This document shows, piece by piece, positions 1-9,431 of a stretch of DNA of 64,000 nucleotides; the first letter of the stretch is position 1, and each line of letters opens with the position of its first letter. The notes beneath the pieces were generated by a model. That model had not been told where the DNA came from. It was given only the letters and a program-made list of their open reading frames with translations, and made no database searches. Both the position numbers and the translations under genes were made by a program. The stretch comes from Methylocystis sp. H62 (lineage in GTDB: Bacteria; Pseudomonadota; Alphaproteobacteria; Rhizobiales; Beijerinckiaceae), in contig NZ_JADNQZ010000049.1 in NCBI RefSeq assembly GCF_015709515.1, forward strand, positions 80,893 to 144,892, read 5' to 3'.

Positions 1-677
1 CCCGGCGCAGCGCCGCTCGCCCATTGTCGCGCACGCTGCGTCCATTGCTCGAGCGCGTTATCGTCATAGCCGAGTGGAGCATCGGGACGCGTTCCCATGA
101 TGCGCGCATAGACGAAGGGCGCCGTCAGATCGGCGATAAGCGGATATTTTGAATCGCCAGCGACGACGATGGCGACCCCATGCTGACGCGCCAGCGCGAT
201 GAATTCAGCCGTCTTGAAGCTCTCATGGCGCGGCTCAATCGCGTGCATCAGCGGTAGGCCGCCGATGTTCTTTGGCAGCAGGGAAAGAAAGGCGTCGAAG
301 AACCCCGCGTCGAATTTCTTGTTGGGCAGGAACTGCCACAAGATGGGTCCGAGTTTGTCCCCAAGCTCCATCACGCCGCTTGCGAAAAAGCGGTCGATCG
401 ACTCTCCCGCTTCTCGTGGCGTCTTGCGCATCACCGCGAAGCGCGGCGCCTTGACGCTGAAAATGAAATCTTCGGGCGTTTCGTCGCGCCATTTGGCGAA
501 GCTCGCGGCGCTCTGCGTGCGATAATAGGTGCCGTTGATTTCAATGGAGGCGAGCTTGCGGCTCGCATATTCGAGTTCGCGCTTATGCGCGAGGTCAGCG
601 GGATAAAAGGATTCGCGCCAGGGGGCGTAATTCCAGCCGCCGACGCCGACATAGACGCGTCCGGTCTTTCGACTCAT
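1..677 (-). CDS. DUF72 family protein (YecE-like), C-terminus cut by the window edge
   Basis: About 225 residues are visible; the reading frame runs off the left edge. The start is the ATG at 677 (MSRKTGRVYVGVGGWNY). The N-terminal glycine-rich strand followed by a Tyr/Trp-rich segment, the conserved EINGTYYR stretch and the later FSVKAPR are typical of the DUF72/YecE family, a TIM-barrel fold of unknown biochemical function. The family is about 240-300 aa, so only the tail is missing. It is divergent from the dehydrogenase lipoprotein gene that starts at 839. The function is unknown; no catalytic claim is made. Confidence 0.85.
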   Translation of the reverse strand, partial: MSRKTGRVYVGVGGWNYAPWRESFYPADLAHKRELEYASRKLASIEINGTYYRTQSAASFAKWRDETPEDFIFSVKAPRFAVMRKTPREAGESIDRFFASGVMELGDKLGPILWQFLPNKKFDAGFFDAFLSLLPKNIGGLPLMHAIEPRHESFKTAEFIALARQHGVAIVVAGDSKYPLIADLTAPFVYARIMGTRPDAPLGYDDNALEQWTQRARQWASGAAP

Positions 678-838
678 TTGCGTTCCAGCGTAGTATGGAC
701 TGGCGAGGGCTTGAGAATTAGCTCCGCCGCGCCATCTTAGCGGCGTCGTCGACAACATATTTGTCTTCGTCGCCGGCTGTCGATGGTTGAAGCTGCGGCT
801 TCTCGTATTTACCGGGGTTCGTTTGGGGAGAAGGCGCC

Positions 839-2173
839 ATGGCGGCGAATTTTTTCTGGAGATTTCTATTCGCGCTGACCGCGACCGCGCTCGCCGCCTG
901 CGATCGCGGCCCCGAAATGCCAGAGAGCGCTGGCTATGGACCCAATCCGACGCTGCCGTCGCCGCATCCGACCGGCGCCTTTCCTTACGTGAATATCGCG
1001 CGCGCCGTGGGCTGGCCAAGCGGCGAAAAACCCACGCCCGCCGAGGGGCTGGGCGTTGAAGCTTTTGCGACGGGGCTCGATCATCCGCGCTGGCTGTACG
1101 AATTGCCGAATGGCGACATTCTCGTCGCCGAAACCGATGCGCCGCCCAAGTCCGAAAACGAAGGCGGCGGCGGGGTTCGCGGCTTCTTCATGGGCCTTTA
1201 TATGCGCCAGGCCGGCTCGAATAAGCCGAGCGCCAACCGCATCACGCTGCTACGTGACGCAGATGGCGACGGCGTGGCCGAGACGAAGGAGATTTTTTTG
1301 GAAAATCTCAGTTCGCCCTTCGGCATGGCGCTGGTGGGCGATCAGCTTTACGTCGCCAACGCCGATTCGCTCGTGCGCTTTCCGTATAAGGAAGGCGACA
1401 CGCGCATCGAAGCGCAGCCGGAGAAGGTCGTGGATCTGCCTGCGGGACGCAATCATCACTGGACGAAGAGCCTTGTCGCGGATCCTGTGGGCTCGCGTCT
1501 TTACGTGGGCGTCGGGTCCAACTCCAATGCGGGCGAGAATGGCATGGAGGAAGAGCATAATCGCGCCGACATTCTGGAGATCGATCAAGCGACCGGCGAC
1601 ACGCGGGTTTTCGCCTCGGGACTGCGCAACCCAGTCGGGATGGACTGGAACCCCGCGACAGGCGACCTCTGGGTCGCGGTGAACGAACGCGACGAGATCG
1701 GCGACAATCTGGTGCCCGACTACATGACAAAGGTGCGCGACGGCGCCTTTTACGGCTGGCCATATAGCTATTTCGGACAGCATGTCGACGAGCGCGTGCA
1801 GCCGCAGGATCGGGAACTCGTCAAGCAGGCGATCCGGCCGGACTATGCGCTCGGCTCTCACACTGCCTCGCTTGGATTCACCTTCGTCGGCGATTCCGCC
1901 CTCGGGCCGTTCCAGAACGGCGCGATCATCGGCCAGCATGGATCGTGGAATCGCAGTCCCCGCGTGGGCTACCGCGTCATTTTTGTAAAGTTCGAGAATG
2001 GCGCGCCGGTGGGCGCCCCGAAAGAGGTGCTGACCGGCTTTCTGAACGAGCGCGGCGAAGCGCGGGGCAGGCCGGTCGGCGTCATCGTCGATAAGCGCGG
2101 CGCGCTGCTGGTGGCCGACGACGTCGGCGGCGTCGTGTGGCGGGCGAGCGCCGCCAAGAAGGAAATCGACTAG
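839..2173 (+). CDS. Glucose/sorbosone dehydrogenase-type beta-propeller lipoprotein
   Basis: A 444-aa protein with a lipoprotein signal peptide: hydrophobic residues 5-20 and a lipobox LAAC with Cys21. The body matches the soluble glucose/sorbosone dehydrogenase (GSDH) six-bladed propeller: the [18 protein letters not shown] blade, [23 protein letters not shown], a WPYSYFG segment and the late [10 protein letters not shown]. Family members oxidise aldoses or sorbosone with PQQ in the periplasm, but many homologues have no known substrate, so the exact reaction is inferred only at family level. A GGGGAGAAGG ribosome binding site precedes the ATG. The next gene (2260) is a membrane TPR protein. 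Confidence 0.85.
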   Translation: MAANFFWRFLFALTATALAACDRGPEMPESAGYGPNPTLPSPHPTGAFPYVNIARAVGWPSGEKPTPAEGLGVEAFATGLDHPRWLYELPNGDILVAETDAPPKSENEGGGGVRGFFMGLYMRQAGSNKPSANRITLLRDADGDGVAETKEIFLENLSSPFGMALVGDQLYVANADSLVRFPYKEGDTRIEAQPEKVVDLPAGRNHHWTKSLVADPVGSRLYVGVGSNSNAGENGMEEEHNRADILEIDQATGDTRVFASGLRNPVGMDWNPATGDLWVAVNERDEIGDNLVPDYMTKVRDGAFYGWPYSYFGQHVDERVQPQDRELVKQAIRPDYALGSHTASLGFTFVGDSALGPFQNGAIIGQHGSWNRSPRVGYRVIFVKFENGAPVGAPKEVLTGFLNERGEARGRPVGVIVDKRGALLVADDVGGVVWRASAAKKEID

Positions 2174-2259
2174 CCGGCTTCGCTCGCATTTGGCCGCCGC
2201 CTATGCTATCGGCTGCGGTCAGCCCGGTTTTTTCGGGCGGAGTCAAGGGTCTGGCGCAC

Positions 2260-3045
2260 ATGTCCGATATTTTCCATGAGGTCGATGAAGATGTCCGGCG
2301 CGACAAGGCGGCGGACCTTTGGCGGCGCTATCACACGCCGATCCTGATCTTCGCCGTGCTGATCGTCGCTGCGACCGGCGCGTGGAGCTATTACCAGACC
2401 AACCGTCAAAAAACGGCGGAAGCCGCGAACGCCCGTTTTGAAGCCGCGATCGCGCTCGCCAACGAAGGCAAGGCTCAAGAGGCAGCGGCCGCTTTCGACG
2501 CTGTCGCCAAGGACGCTCCCAAAGGCTATGCGGCGCTCGCGCGCATCCGGGCTGCGGAACTGCGCGAAGACAGAGCGCGCGCGCTCCAGGAATTGGAGGC
2601 GATCGCCGACGACAAGAATGTCGACAAACTGAATCAGGAAGTCGCGCTGCTGCGCGCCGCGCTGATCATCCTCGAGAGCGGCGACCGCCAGAAAATGGAA
2701 CGCGCGCTCGGGCCCATGATGACCTCGAACGGCGCCTTCCGCTTCTCGGCGCAAGAATTGAATGGTCTCGACGCGCTGGCCAATGACGATTTCGAAGAGG
2801 CCGAGAGGGACTTCAACGTTCTGCTCAGCGATCGCGACGCTCCGCAATCCGTGCGTCAGCGCGCTGCGGCCTATCAGGGGCTGCTGCACGCGAAACGCGG
2901 ACCCAAGCCGGCGGCGGCGCCGACGGCGGGAGCCGGGGGAGCCGCGAGCGGCGGCAATGTCACCGTGACGCCGGTGATCGAGCCGGAACAGGAAGGCGCT
3001 GCGCCGTCCGGCGAGGCGCCGTTCGAGGTGAAGCCCTCGAAATAG
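2260..3045 (+). CDS. Membrane-anchored tetratricopeptide-repeat protein (YfgM-like)
   Basis: 261 aa starting at [17 protein letters not shown]. One transmembrane helix (about residues 27-45) follows a short charged cytosolic segment. The rest is alpha-helical and Ala-rich with TPR-like repeats and ends in an Ala/Pro-rich tail. This N-terminus and the position directly upstream of der match the TPR_21/YfgM family found beside der (and often bamB) in many proteobacteria. YfgM is an ancillary SecYEG-associated factor in E. coli; that role here is inferred from family and position. The reading frame is open further upstream to 2137, but the conserved N-terminus supports the start at 2260. Confidence 0.8.
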   Translation: MSDIFHEVDEDVRRDKAADLWRRYHTPILIFAVLIVAATGAWSYYQTNRQKTAEAANARFEAAIALANEGKAQEAAAAFDAVAKDAPKGYAALARIRAAELREDRARALQELEAIADDKNVDKLNQEVALLRAALIILESGDRQKMERALGPMMTSNGAFRFSAQELNGLDALANDDFEEAERDFNVLLSDRDAPQSVRQRAAAYQGLLHAKRGPKPAAAPTAGAGGAASGGNVTVTPVIEPEQEGAAPSGEAPFEVKPSK

Positions 3046-3082
3046 TTGGCGAAGGGGCGGGCAGCGCAGCGAGAAACGAGTC

Positions 3083-4483
3083 ATGTCCTTTTCGCTCGCG
3101 ATCATCGGCCGGCCGAACGTCGGCAAATCGACGCTGTTCAACCGGCTGACCGGCAAGAAGCTGGCGCTTGTCGATGACCGTCCCGGCGTCACCCGCGATC
3201 GCCGGGAGGGCGAAGCCAAGCTCGCAGATCTGCGCTTCACCATCATCGACACGGCCGGGCTGGAGGAAGGCCGGGGACCGACTCTGGAAGGGCGCATGCG
3301 CGCCCAGACAGAGAACGCGATCCTCTCCGCCGACGCAATTCTCTTTCTCATCGACGCGCGCGTTGGCGTCACGCCCGACGACAAATATTTCGCCGATCTC
3401 GTCCGTCGCGCCGGCAAGCCGGTTATTCTGATCGCCAATAAGGCGGAAGGAAAGGCCGGCGGGCCAGGCGTCTACGATGCCTTTTCGCTGGGTCTTGGCG
3501 ATCCCGTGCCGTTTTCCGCCGAGCATGGCGAAGGCATGAGCGCGCTCTATGACGCGCTGCGCGAGGCTCTGCCCGAGGAGACCGCCGAACCTTTCGAAGA
3601 CGACGTCGCCATTGAAGAAAATCTGCGCAACGACGATGAGGACGGCAGCGACCTCGATGTCACGAAGCCGCTGCGCATCGCGGTCGTTGGACGGCCCAAC
3701 GCCGGAAAATCGACGCTCATCAACCGCATTCTCGGCGAGGAGCGCCTGCTGACGGGACCCGAAGCCGGAATCACGCGCGATTCGATCTCCGTCGATTTCG
3801 TGTGGCGCGACCGGAAGATGAAGCTCTTCGACACGGCCGGTCTGCGCAAGCGCGCCCGCGTCGTGGACAAGCTGGAAAAGCTGTCGGCCGCCGACGCGCT
3901 GCGCGCGGTGCGATTCTCGGAAGTCGTCGTGCTGCTTGTCGATTCGACGATCCCTTTCGAGAAGCAGGATCTCTCGATCGCCGACCTCGCGGCGCGCGAG
4001 GGGCGCGCCGTCGTCATTGCGCTCGGCAAATGGGACCTCGTCGAGAACCGCGACGCGACGCTCATCAAGCTGCGCGAAGATGCAGAACGCCTGCTGGCGC
4101 AGCTGCGCGGCTGTCCGGTGGTTCCGGTGTCGGGCGCGACGGGGCAGGGGCTCGACAAGCTCATGCAAGCGATCCTCGCGGTTCACGAAATTTGGAACAA
4201 GCGCATAGGGACGGGGCGACTCAATCGATGGCTGCTGACGCAAATCGAGGAGACGCCGCCGCCGGCGGTCTCGGGGCGGCGCATCAAGATACGCTACATG
4301 ACGCAAGCCAAATCGCGGCCGCCGCATTTCGTGCTCTTCGGCAATCAGCTCGACGAGCTGCCGACGAGTTACGAGCGCTTTCTGATCAACGGTCTGCGCA
4401 AGACCTTCGACCTTCCCGGCGTGCCGATCAGGATTTCGAAAAAGTCGGGGGAGAACCCGTTCGAAGGACGTCACAAGGGCTGA
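3083..4483 (+). CDS. der: Ribosome-associated double GTPase Der (EngA)
   Basis: 466 aa with two successive Ras-like G domains and a C-terminal KH-like domain, the architecture unique to Der. G domain 1 has GRPNVGKST (about residue 8), a DTAGLEEG switch and NKAE. G domain 2 has GRPNAGKST (about residue 203), DTAGLRKR and the GKWD specificity motif. Der assists 50S subunit maturation. An acidic linker of about 25 residues joins the two G domains. It lies 37 bp after the TPR gene, in the same direction. Confidence 0.97.
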   Translation: MSFSLAIIGRPNVGKSTLFNRLTGKKLALVDDRPGVTRDRREGEAKLADLRFTIIDTAGLEEGRGPTLEGRMRAQTENAILSADAILFLIDARVGVTPDDKYFADLVRRAGKPVILIANKAEGKAGGPGVYDAFSLGLGDPVPFSAEHGEGMSALYDALREALPEETAEPFEDDVAIEENLRNDDEDGSDLDVTKPLRIAVVGRPNAGKSTLINRILGEERLLTGPEAGITRDSISVDFVWRDRKMKLFDTAGLRKRARVVDKLEKLSAADALRAVRFSEVVVLLVDSTIPFEKQDLSIADLAAREGRAVVIALGKWDLVENRDATLIKLREDAERLLAQLRGCPVVPVSGATGQGLDKLMQAILAVHEIWNKRIGTGRLNRWLLTQIEETPPPAVSGRRIKIRYMTQAKSRPPHFVLFGNQLDELPTSYERFLINGLRKTFDLPGVPIRISKKSGENPFEGRHKG

Positions 4484-4525
4484 GCGACTCTTGTGTCATG
4501 ACGCCGCTCGCGAGATTGTCGCGCC

Positions 4526-5536
4526 ATGCTCAAGCCTTCTCCTGAAAAACTTCTCGCGCTCGGCATGTCGTTCTGGAACGCCAAGACGCTGCTTTCTGCG
4601 GTGGAGCTCGGCGTCTTCGACGCGCTCGCCGACGGCCCCGCCGAGCTTGCGACGCTGACGACGAAGCTCGGGTTGCACAAGCGCTCCGCGCACGATTTTT
4701 TCGACGCGCTTGTAGCAATGAAAGTTCTGGAGCGCGATGCGGCCGGGCGCTACGCCAATACGCCCGAGACGGATTTCTTCCTTGTGCGCGGACGGCCGAG
4801 CTATGTCGGCGGGCTGCTGGAGATGGCCAATGCGCGTCTCTATGAGAGCTGGGGACATCTGTCTGAGGCGCTGAAAACCGGTCGCCGACAGAGCGAAGAT
4901 CAGGACGCCAGCGATCTTTTCGCGGCCCTCTACGCCGATCCGCAACGTCTGCGCGGCTTCCTCTCCGCGATGAGCGGCGTGAGCGCCGGAGCCGCCCAGG
5001 CGATCGCCGACAAATTCTCCTGGCGGGACTATCGGACCTTCGTCGACGTCGGCGCCGCGCAGGGCATGGTTCCCGTCACGATCGCGCGAGCGCATCCGCA
5101 TCTTTCGGGCGGCGGCTTCGATCTTCCCCAAGTCGGACCGATATTCGAAGAATTTGTCGCCGCCAACGGGCTCGCGGAGCGACTGCGGTTCTATCCCGGC
5201 GACTTTTTCAAGGACGATCTGCCCCAAGCCGACGTCATCATCATGGGGCACATCCTTCATGACTGGGATATCGAGCAAAAGCGGATGCTGTTGAAGAAGG
5301 CCTTCAACGCCCTTCCAGAAGGCGGCGCGCTGATCGTCTATGAAGCCATGATCGATAATGATCGTCGCGAGAACGCTTTCGGCCTGCTGATGAGCCTCAA
5401 TATGCTGATCGAGACCGACGGCGGCTTCGACTTTACGGGGGGCGACTGCGAGGGCTGGATGAAGGAAGCCGGGTTCTCCAGCTCCCGGGTCGAGCATCTG
5501 ACGGGACCGGATTCCATGGTGGTCGGCGTCAAATAG
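4526..5536 (+). CDS. SAM-dependent O-methyltransferase family protein
   Basis: 336 aa. The N-terminal winged-helix dimerisation domain (about residues 10-100, [18 protein letters not shown]) is followed by a class I methyltransferase fold with the SAM-binding glycine-rich segment [16 protein letters not shown] (about residue 170). The later segment [20 protein letters not shown] carries the His-Asp pair typical of caffeic-acid/acetylserotonin-type O-methyltransferases. The substrate cannot be read from sequence. It lies 42 bp after der and could be co-transcribed with it, without an obvious functional link. Confidence 0.85.
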   Translation: MLKPSPEKLLALGMSFWNAKTLLSAVELGVFDALADGPAELATLTTKLGLHKRSAHDFFDALVAMKVLERDAAGRYANTPETDFFLVRGRPSYVGGLLEMANARLYESWGHLSEALKTGRRQSEDQDASDLFAALYADPQRLRGFLSAMSGVSAGAAQAIADKFSWRDYRTFVDVGAAQGMVPVTIARAHPHLSGGGFDLPQVGPIFEEFVAANGLAERLRFYPGDFFKDDLPQADVIIMGHILHDWDIEQKRMLLKKAFNALPEGGALIVYEAMIDNDRRENAFGLLMSLNMLIETDGGFDFTGGDCEGWMKEAGFSSSRVEHLTGPDSMVVGVK

Positions 5537-5620
5537 AGCCGCCGCGCGCGCGAACGCGTCCAAGGCGCCTGCGACGAATCCCCGCGCCGCCGCGCCGGAT
5601 TTTGGTTGGACAGAAGCTAG

Positions 5621-5637
5621 TTTTGAATTATTCTAAT
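5621..5637 (+). promoter_or_regulatory. Irr-type iron control element upstream of rubrerythrin
   Basis: The 17-bp sequence TTTTGAATTATTCTAAT matches the alphaproteobacterial Irr box (TTTAGAA, three bases, TTCTAAA) at 12 of 14 consensus positions. An overlapping perfect palindrome is GAATTA-TTC-TAATTC. It lies 54 bp before the rubrerythrin start, within a promoter-sized gap. Irr is the haem/iron-responsive regulator of this order, so iron-dependent control of the downstream operon is inferred. No binding data are implied. Confidence 0.55.
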
Positions 5638-5690
5638 TCCTGTGTCGCGGCCTAACGGCCGCGCCGACTCGAATACTCGGAGGCAAGAAA

Positions 5691-6110
5691 ATGGCTATGC
5701 TCAAGGGCAGCAAGACCGAAGAAAATTTGAAGGCCGCCTTCGCCGGCGAATCGCAGGCGAATCGCCGTTATCTCTATTTCGCTCAAAAGGCCGACGTCGA
5801 GGGCTACAATGACGTGGCCACCGTGTTCCGCTCCACCGCCGAAGGCGAGACCGGCCACGCCCATGGCCATCTGGAGTTCCTGGAGGTCGTCGGCGACCCT
5901 GCGACCGGCCTGCCGATCGGCAAGACCGCCGATAACCTCAAGGCCGCCGTCGCCGGGGAAACCCACGAATATACGGACATGTATCCCGGCATGGCGCGCT
6001 CCGCCCGCGACGAGGGCTTCGAGGAGATCGCCGACTGGTTCGAGACGCTCGCCAAGGCCGAGCGTTCGCATGCCGGCCGCTTCCAGCGCGCCCTGGACGA
6101 ACTGAAGTAA
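5691..6110 (+). CDS. Rubrerythrin-type diiron protein without a rubredoxin domain
   Basis: 139 aa four-helix ferritin-like protein. Two carboxylate-rich half-motifs are visible: [20 protein letters not shown] with [10 protein letters not shown], and [18 protein letters not shown] with [10 protein letters not shown], which supply the Glu/His ligands of a diiron site. The C-terminal rubredoxin domain of classical rubrerythrins is absent, so electrons must come from another protein. Such proteins reduce peroxide or handle iron. It is followed by an Fe-S oxidoreductase and a DUF3501 gene, a recurrent neighbourhood. An AGGCAAGAAA stretch precedes the ATG. Confidence 0.92.
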   Translation: MAMLKGSKTEENLKAAFAGESQANRRYLYFAQKADVEGYNDVATVFRSTAEGETGHAHGHLEFLEVVGDPATGLPIGKTADNLKAAVAGETHEYTDMYPGMARSARDEGFEEIADWFETLAKAERSHAGRFQRALDELK

Positions 6111-6130
6111 GCAGAGAATTACGTCCTTCG

Positions 6131-6289
6131 CGTCATGGCCGGGCTTGACCCGGCCATCCACGCGATGGGACCGGCGAAAGGCTCAGAGCCTGACCCGCGC
6201 GCCAGCGGCTGGGCTTCAGCATCCCTGTCGTGCGGCGACCGCTCCGCAGCATCCCCGCGTGGATGGCCGGGACAAGCCCGGCCATGACG
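6131..6289. repeat. REP-like palindromic element, family A (two inverted units)
   Basis: Units at 6131-6162 and 6258-6289 are near-exact inverted copies sharing the core ATGGCCGGGCTTG; each is itself a hairpin. Another copy of the second unit occurs at 44564-44595 and a degenerate one near 9301-9340. The element fills the gap between the rubrerythrin gene and the Fe-S oxidoreductase gene, so it may form a transcript hairpin between them. Confidence 0.8.
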
Positions 6290-6314
6290 GCCGTTGTGTT
6301 TTGGAACAGCAAAG

Positions 6315-7661
6315 ATGAGAGAAGGCAGCCTCGAGGCTCCGATCCGGTATCCGCTGGATTGGCGGAGCGCCGATTTCTATGACGATGCGAAGCTCGACGC
6401 GGAAATGCGCCGGGTTTTCGATATTTGTCACACGTGCCGGCGCTGTTTCAATCTGTGCGACTCCTTCCCGCGGCTGTTCGATCTCATCGACGAATCGAAA
6501 AGCGGCGAGCTCGACACTGTCGCGAGCGCGGACTTCAAGAAGGTCGTCGACGCCTGCACCCTCTGCGACATGTGTTTCATGTCGAAGTGCCCCTATGTGC
6601 CGCCGCATGAGTTCAACATCGACTTTCCGCATCTGATCCTGCGCTACCGCGCGGTCGAAGCGAAAAAGAACGGCGTGCCCGCGGTCGATCGCGCGCTTGC
6701 CGACACTGACCGCTACGGCAAATGGGCGACGCTGATCTCAGGCGCGGCCAATTGGGCGACGCGCCGCGACAACACGACGATGCGCGGCCTCGAAGAGAAA
6801 GTCGCGGGCGTCGATCGCAACGCCGAGCTGCCAAAATACGCGAGCAAGACGCTTGAAGCGCAGGCGACTGCGAATCCGCCCGCGCGGAACGACTCGGCGC
6901 CGGCCAAGGCGCGCAAGGCGGTGCTCTACGCCACCTGCTACGGCGACTACAACGATACGTCGATCGGCATGTCGGCGCTCGCCGTGCTCGCGAGGAACGG
7001 CGTCGAGACCAAAGTCGTGCATCCGGCCTGCTGCGGCATGCCGAAGCTCGAACAGGGGATGCTCGACGACGTGGCGGAGGCGGCGCGCAAGGTCGCCGCG
7101 GCCTTCGCGCCCTACATCGACCAGGGCTACGACATTGTTGCGCCGGTGCCGTCCTGTGCGCTGATGCTGAAATTCGAATGGCCGCTGATTCTGCCGGAGG
7201 ACGAAAGCGTCAAGCGTTTGGCTGAGGCGACATTCGACCTTTCCGAATATGTCGTCGACATCGCGCGCAAAGAGGGGCTGGCCGAAGGCATGGCGCCGCT
7301 CGATGGGGGCGTCGCCTTCCATGTCTCCTGTCATTCGCGCGCCCAGAATATCGGCCAGAAAGGCGCCGAGCTGCTTGCGCTGATCCCTGAAGCCGATGTC
7401 GCCGTGGTCGAGCGCTGCTCGGGCCATGGCGGCGCCTGGGGCTACAAGAAGGGCAATTTCGAAACGGCGATGAAGGTGGGCAAGCCCGCCGCGCGGCAGT
7501 TGCAGAACGCCGACAAGAAGCACGTCGTTTCCGAATGCCCGCTTGCCGGACTGCATATCGAACAGGAGATCGAGACGCTCGGCGGCGAGACGCCGAAGCC
7601 GGAACGCGTCGGCCATCCGATCGTGCTGATGGCGAGAGCTTACGGGTTGTCAAACCCGTAG
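6315..7661 (+). CDS. Heterodisulfide reductase-like Fe-S oxidoreductase (GlpC/HdrD type)
   Basis: 448 aa from the ATG at 6315. The N-terminal ferredoxin-like region has two cysteine clusters, CHTCRRCFNLC (about residue 38) and CTLCDMCFMSKCP (about residue 84). The C-terminal half has two CCG-type segments, HPACCGMP and HVSCHSRAQ...ERCSGHGG, which bind Fe-S clusters in HdrB/GlpC-like subunits. It probably passes electrons, plausibly to the neighbouring rubrerythrin that lacks its own rubredoxin; that is inference from context. A frame-open start at 6294 is possible but less likely. Confidence 0.85.
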   Translation: MREGSLEAPIRYPLDWRSADFYDDAKLDAEMRRVFDICHTCRRCFNLCDSFPRLFDLIDESKSGELDTVASADFKKVVDACTLCDMCFMSKCPYVPPHEFNIDFPHLILRYRAVEAKKNGVPAVDRALADTDRYGKWATLISGAANWATRRDNTTMRGLEEKVAGVDRNAELPKYASKTLEAQATANPPARNDSAPAKARKAVLYATCYGDYNDTSIGMSALAVLARNGVETKVVHPACCGMPKLEQGMLDDVAEAARKVAAAFAPYIDQGYDIVAPVPSCALMLKFEWPLILPEDESVKRLAEATFDLSEYVVDIARKEGLAEGMAPLDGGVAFHVSCHSRAQNIGQKGAELLALIPEADVAVVERCSGHGGAWGYKKGNFETAMKVGKPAARQLQNADKKHVVSECPLAGLHIEQEIETLGGETPKPERVGHPIVLMARAYGLSNP

Positions 7662-7678
7662 CGGCTGGACCCGAACCT

Positions 7679-7804
7679 TACCCTCCCCTTGAGGGGGAGG
7701 GTCGCGCCGAAGGCGCGGGGTGGGGTGGCCCGCCCCTCGTTTTCGTTGTAGTCACCCCACCCCGAAGCGCTTCGCGCTTCGACCCTCCCCCTCGAGGGGA
7801 GGGT
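7679..7804. repeat. REP-like palindromic element, family C
   Basis: Two purine/pyrimidine-rich arms (CCCTCCCCTTGAGGGGGAGGG and its counterpart ending at 7804) flank a GC-rich centre that can fold back on itself (GGGGTGGGGTGG against CCACCCC). Related elements lie at 14606-14738 and 17115-17314. It sits between the Fe-S oxidoreductase and DUF3501 genes. Confidence 0.75.
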
Positions 7805-7823
7805 GTTAGATGCGAGGCGCCTC

Positions 7824-8414
7824 ATGACAGATCGTCACCAACTGACCCCCGCCGATATTCTCCCCTGGGCGGAATACGCCAAGGACCGCGCCGAACATCG
7901 CAAGCGCCTCACCGCGATCAAGCGCAACCGCCGGGTCGAGGTCGGACCTTACGTCACCTTCTACTTCGAGAATTTCGACACGATGTGGATACAGGTGCAG
8001 GAGATGCTGCACATCGAAAAAGGCGGCGCGGCGCAACTCGCCGATGAGCTTGCGGCCTATAATCCGCTGGTGCCCAAAGGCAAGGAACTCGTCGCGACAT
8101 TCATGATCGAGATCGACGACGCGCTGCGGCGGGCGCGCGTATTGTCGCAACTCGGCGGAGTGGAGGAGACGGCCTCCATCGAAGTCGGCGGCGAGCGCGT
8201 CGTCGGCAAGGCCGAGCAGGATCAGGATCGCACCACGTCTGAAGGCAAGGCGAGCAGCGTGCAATTCGTGCACTTTCCCTTTACGCAGGCGCAGATTGCG
8301 GCGTTCAGGGAGCCGAACACGCGGGTGATTTTGGGCCTGTCGCATCCCAGCTACAGCCATATGGCCGTGTTGTCAGAAGCGACGCGCGCATCGCTGGCGG
8401 AGGATTTCGGCTGA
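7824..8414 (+). CDS. DUF3501 family protein
   Basis: 196 aa beginning MTDRHQLTPADILPWAEYA. The length, the RVEVGPYVTFYFEN and QVQEMLHIE segments, and the C-terminal HFPFTQAQIAAF fit the DUF3501 family, which has no established biochemical function. It is repeatedly found next to rubrerythrin and the GlpC-like Fe-S protein, as here, so it probably belongs to the same iron/peroxide pathway (inference from context). A GTG at 7803 is in frame, but the ATG at 7824 gives the family N-terminus. It ends 4 bp before the convergent toxin gene. Confidence 0.85.
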   Translation: MTDRHQLTPADILPWAEYAKDRAEHRKRLTAIKRNRRVEVGPYVTFYFENFDTMWIQVQEMLHIEKGGAAQLADELAAYNPLVPKGKELVATFMIEIDDALRRARVLSQLGGVEETASIEVGGERVVGKAEQDQDRTTSEGKASSVQFVHFPFTQAQIAAFREPNTRVILGLSHPSYSHMAVLSEATRASLAEDFG

Positions 8415-8418
8415 GCCG

Positions 8419-8844
8419 CTAAAGCCGGTCAACGCGCGTTTGCGCCGACCCCAGCGTCGGACGAAATGCGCGCAGCACGACTTTCAAAAAGCCGGGCGAC
8501 AATCTTCGTTTGTCCCTGCGAGATGGATCGAGCGAAAAGGATCGCTCGAGAACGTCGTAATTATATTCCGAGACAACGACCCAAGCCTGTTTGTGCTCGT
8601 TCAATCCGAGTCGGCGAATTTCGAGCGGCGGTATTTCCACGGCCTCCTGGTCGTCCCGCGGCGGCGTTCCGGTGATCGCGAGCAATGCAAGATGGGTGAG
8701 CGCATCCGGGCCTTTTGCTGCAACGGCGACGCAGACGGGGCGTTCCTTTCGGCCGTCCGTTTCTCCGCGATCACGTTGCCAGAGCCAAAGATAGGGATAA
8801 GCCGAGACAATCTCGCCGGTCGAAAGTTTCGGCGCGTCAGCCAA
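8419..8844 (-). CDS. PemK/MazF-like toxin of a type II toxin-antitoxin pair
   Basis: 141 aa. The pattern GEIVSAYPYLWLWQRDRG, GRKERPVCVAV, ITGTPP and EIPPLEIRRLGL fits the PemK-like growth-inhibitor group with the MazF/CcdB fold; members act as endoribonucleases or translation inhibitors. The start is a TTG directly after the antitoxin stop codon (TAG at 8848-8846), so translation is probably coupled. The upstream partner is a Phd/YefM antitoxin. No ATG is available in the N-terminal part. The exact target is unknown. Confidence 0.7.
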   Translation of the reverse strand: MADAPKLSTGEIVSAYPYLWLWQRDRGETDGRKERPVCVAVAAKGPDALTHLALLAITGTPPRDDQEAVEIPPLEIRRLGLNEHKQAWVVVSEYNYDVLERSFSLDPSRRDKRRLSPGFLKVVLRAFRPTLGSAQTRVDRL

Positions 8845-8845
8845 T

Positions 8846-9085
8846 CTACTGATCCAAAACGCGGTCGATTTCCTTGGTCAGCAGATCGGCGAGAGCAGGC
8901 GGCGTTTCTCCGGCGCCAAAAACATGTTGCACGTCGGCGCCCGCGCGCAGGCGGTTGAAGTCTTCGATCGACATCATGACAAAACGATCCTTCCGATGCT
9001 CGGTGATGACAACAGGCTCGCGCGCTGCGACGGCTTTGACGTCGCCGAGATTTTTATCGAGGTCTACGGTGGTGAAGCGGCGCAT
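8846..9085 (-). CDS. Phd/YefM-type antitoxin
   Basis: 79 aa (MRRFTTVDLDKNLGDVKAVA). The N-terminal DNA-binding part has the Phd/YefM pattern, with EPVVITEHRKDRFVMMSIEDF as the characteristic beta-strand/turn/helix; the C-terminus (about residues 50-79) would bind the toxin. The start at 9085 has GGAA eight bases upstream; the in-frame ATG at 9109 lacks a ribosome binding site. It is the first gene of a two-gene operon with the PemK-like toxin. Such antitoxins usually repress their own promoter; the AT-rich run at 9091-9120 is the likely promoter. Confidence 0.8.
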   Translation of the reverse strand: MRRFTTVDLDKNLGDVKAVAAREPVVITEHRKDRFVMMSIEDFNRLRAGADVQHVFGAGETPPALADLLTKEIDRVLDQ

Positions 9086-9120
9086 GGCTGATTTTCCAAA
9101 AAAATCCATTATATATAGAT

Positions 9121-9270
9121 ATGTTGGTTATTCAAGAAGCGGCGCTGCTTGGCGTTTCCGTGCGGACCTTGCAGGATTGGGAGCAAGGCCGCCAACCCCT
9201 CGGGCGCCGCGATGACGCTCCACAAATCGCCGAGCTTCGTCCCGAAGTCTTGCGCGATCTTGCGGCGTGA
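9121..9270 (+). pseudogene. Remnant of an XRE/NadS-type HTH antitoxin gene
   Basis: The frame reads QEAALLGVSVRTLQDWEQGR, the recognition helix of a HigA/NadS-like antitoxin. It continues with a segment that only makes sense if one C is removed in the CCCC run at 9196-9199 (giving RQPSGAAMTL) and one base is restored near 9220, after which the normal family ending IAELRPEVLRDLAA and a TGA follow. The N-terminal half and any toxin partner are missing. It is therefore a decayed antitoxin tail next to an intact toxin-antitoxin pair. Confidence 0.6.
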
Positions 9271-9300
9271 ATCGCTACCTGAGAAAAGCGAAAGAACGCC

Positions 9301-9340
9301 GGCCATGCCCGCGCTTGTCGCGGCCGGGACAAGCCGGGCC
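9301..9340. repeat. Degenerate REP-like element, family A
   Basis: The stretch GGCCATGCCCGCGCTTGTCG continues into a GGCCGGGACAAGCCGGGCC inverted arm. It shares the CCGGGACAAGCCCGGCC core of the units at 6258-6289 and 44564-44595. It lies between the antitoxin remnant and prfC. Confidence 0.5.
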
Positions 9341-9431
9341 TTGACTGCGGTCGAAAGAGCAACGGGATTGCAGGCGGCGGCGCTTGTCGATAAGTCGAAT
9401 GCCTGACTTTTCTTCCTGACCCGAGCTAGCC

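Noticed and set aside
2206..4474. Long open minus-strand frames opposite the TPR and der genes
   Set aside because: High-GC antisense openness; they overlap well-supported genes entirely and have no recognisable domains.
9109..9306. 65-aa minus-strand frame before the antitoxin gene
   Set aside because: It has no family or ribosome binding site and is antisense to the HTH antitoxin remnant.
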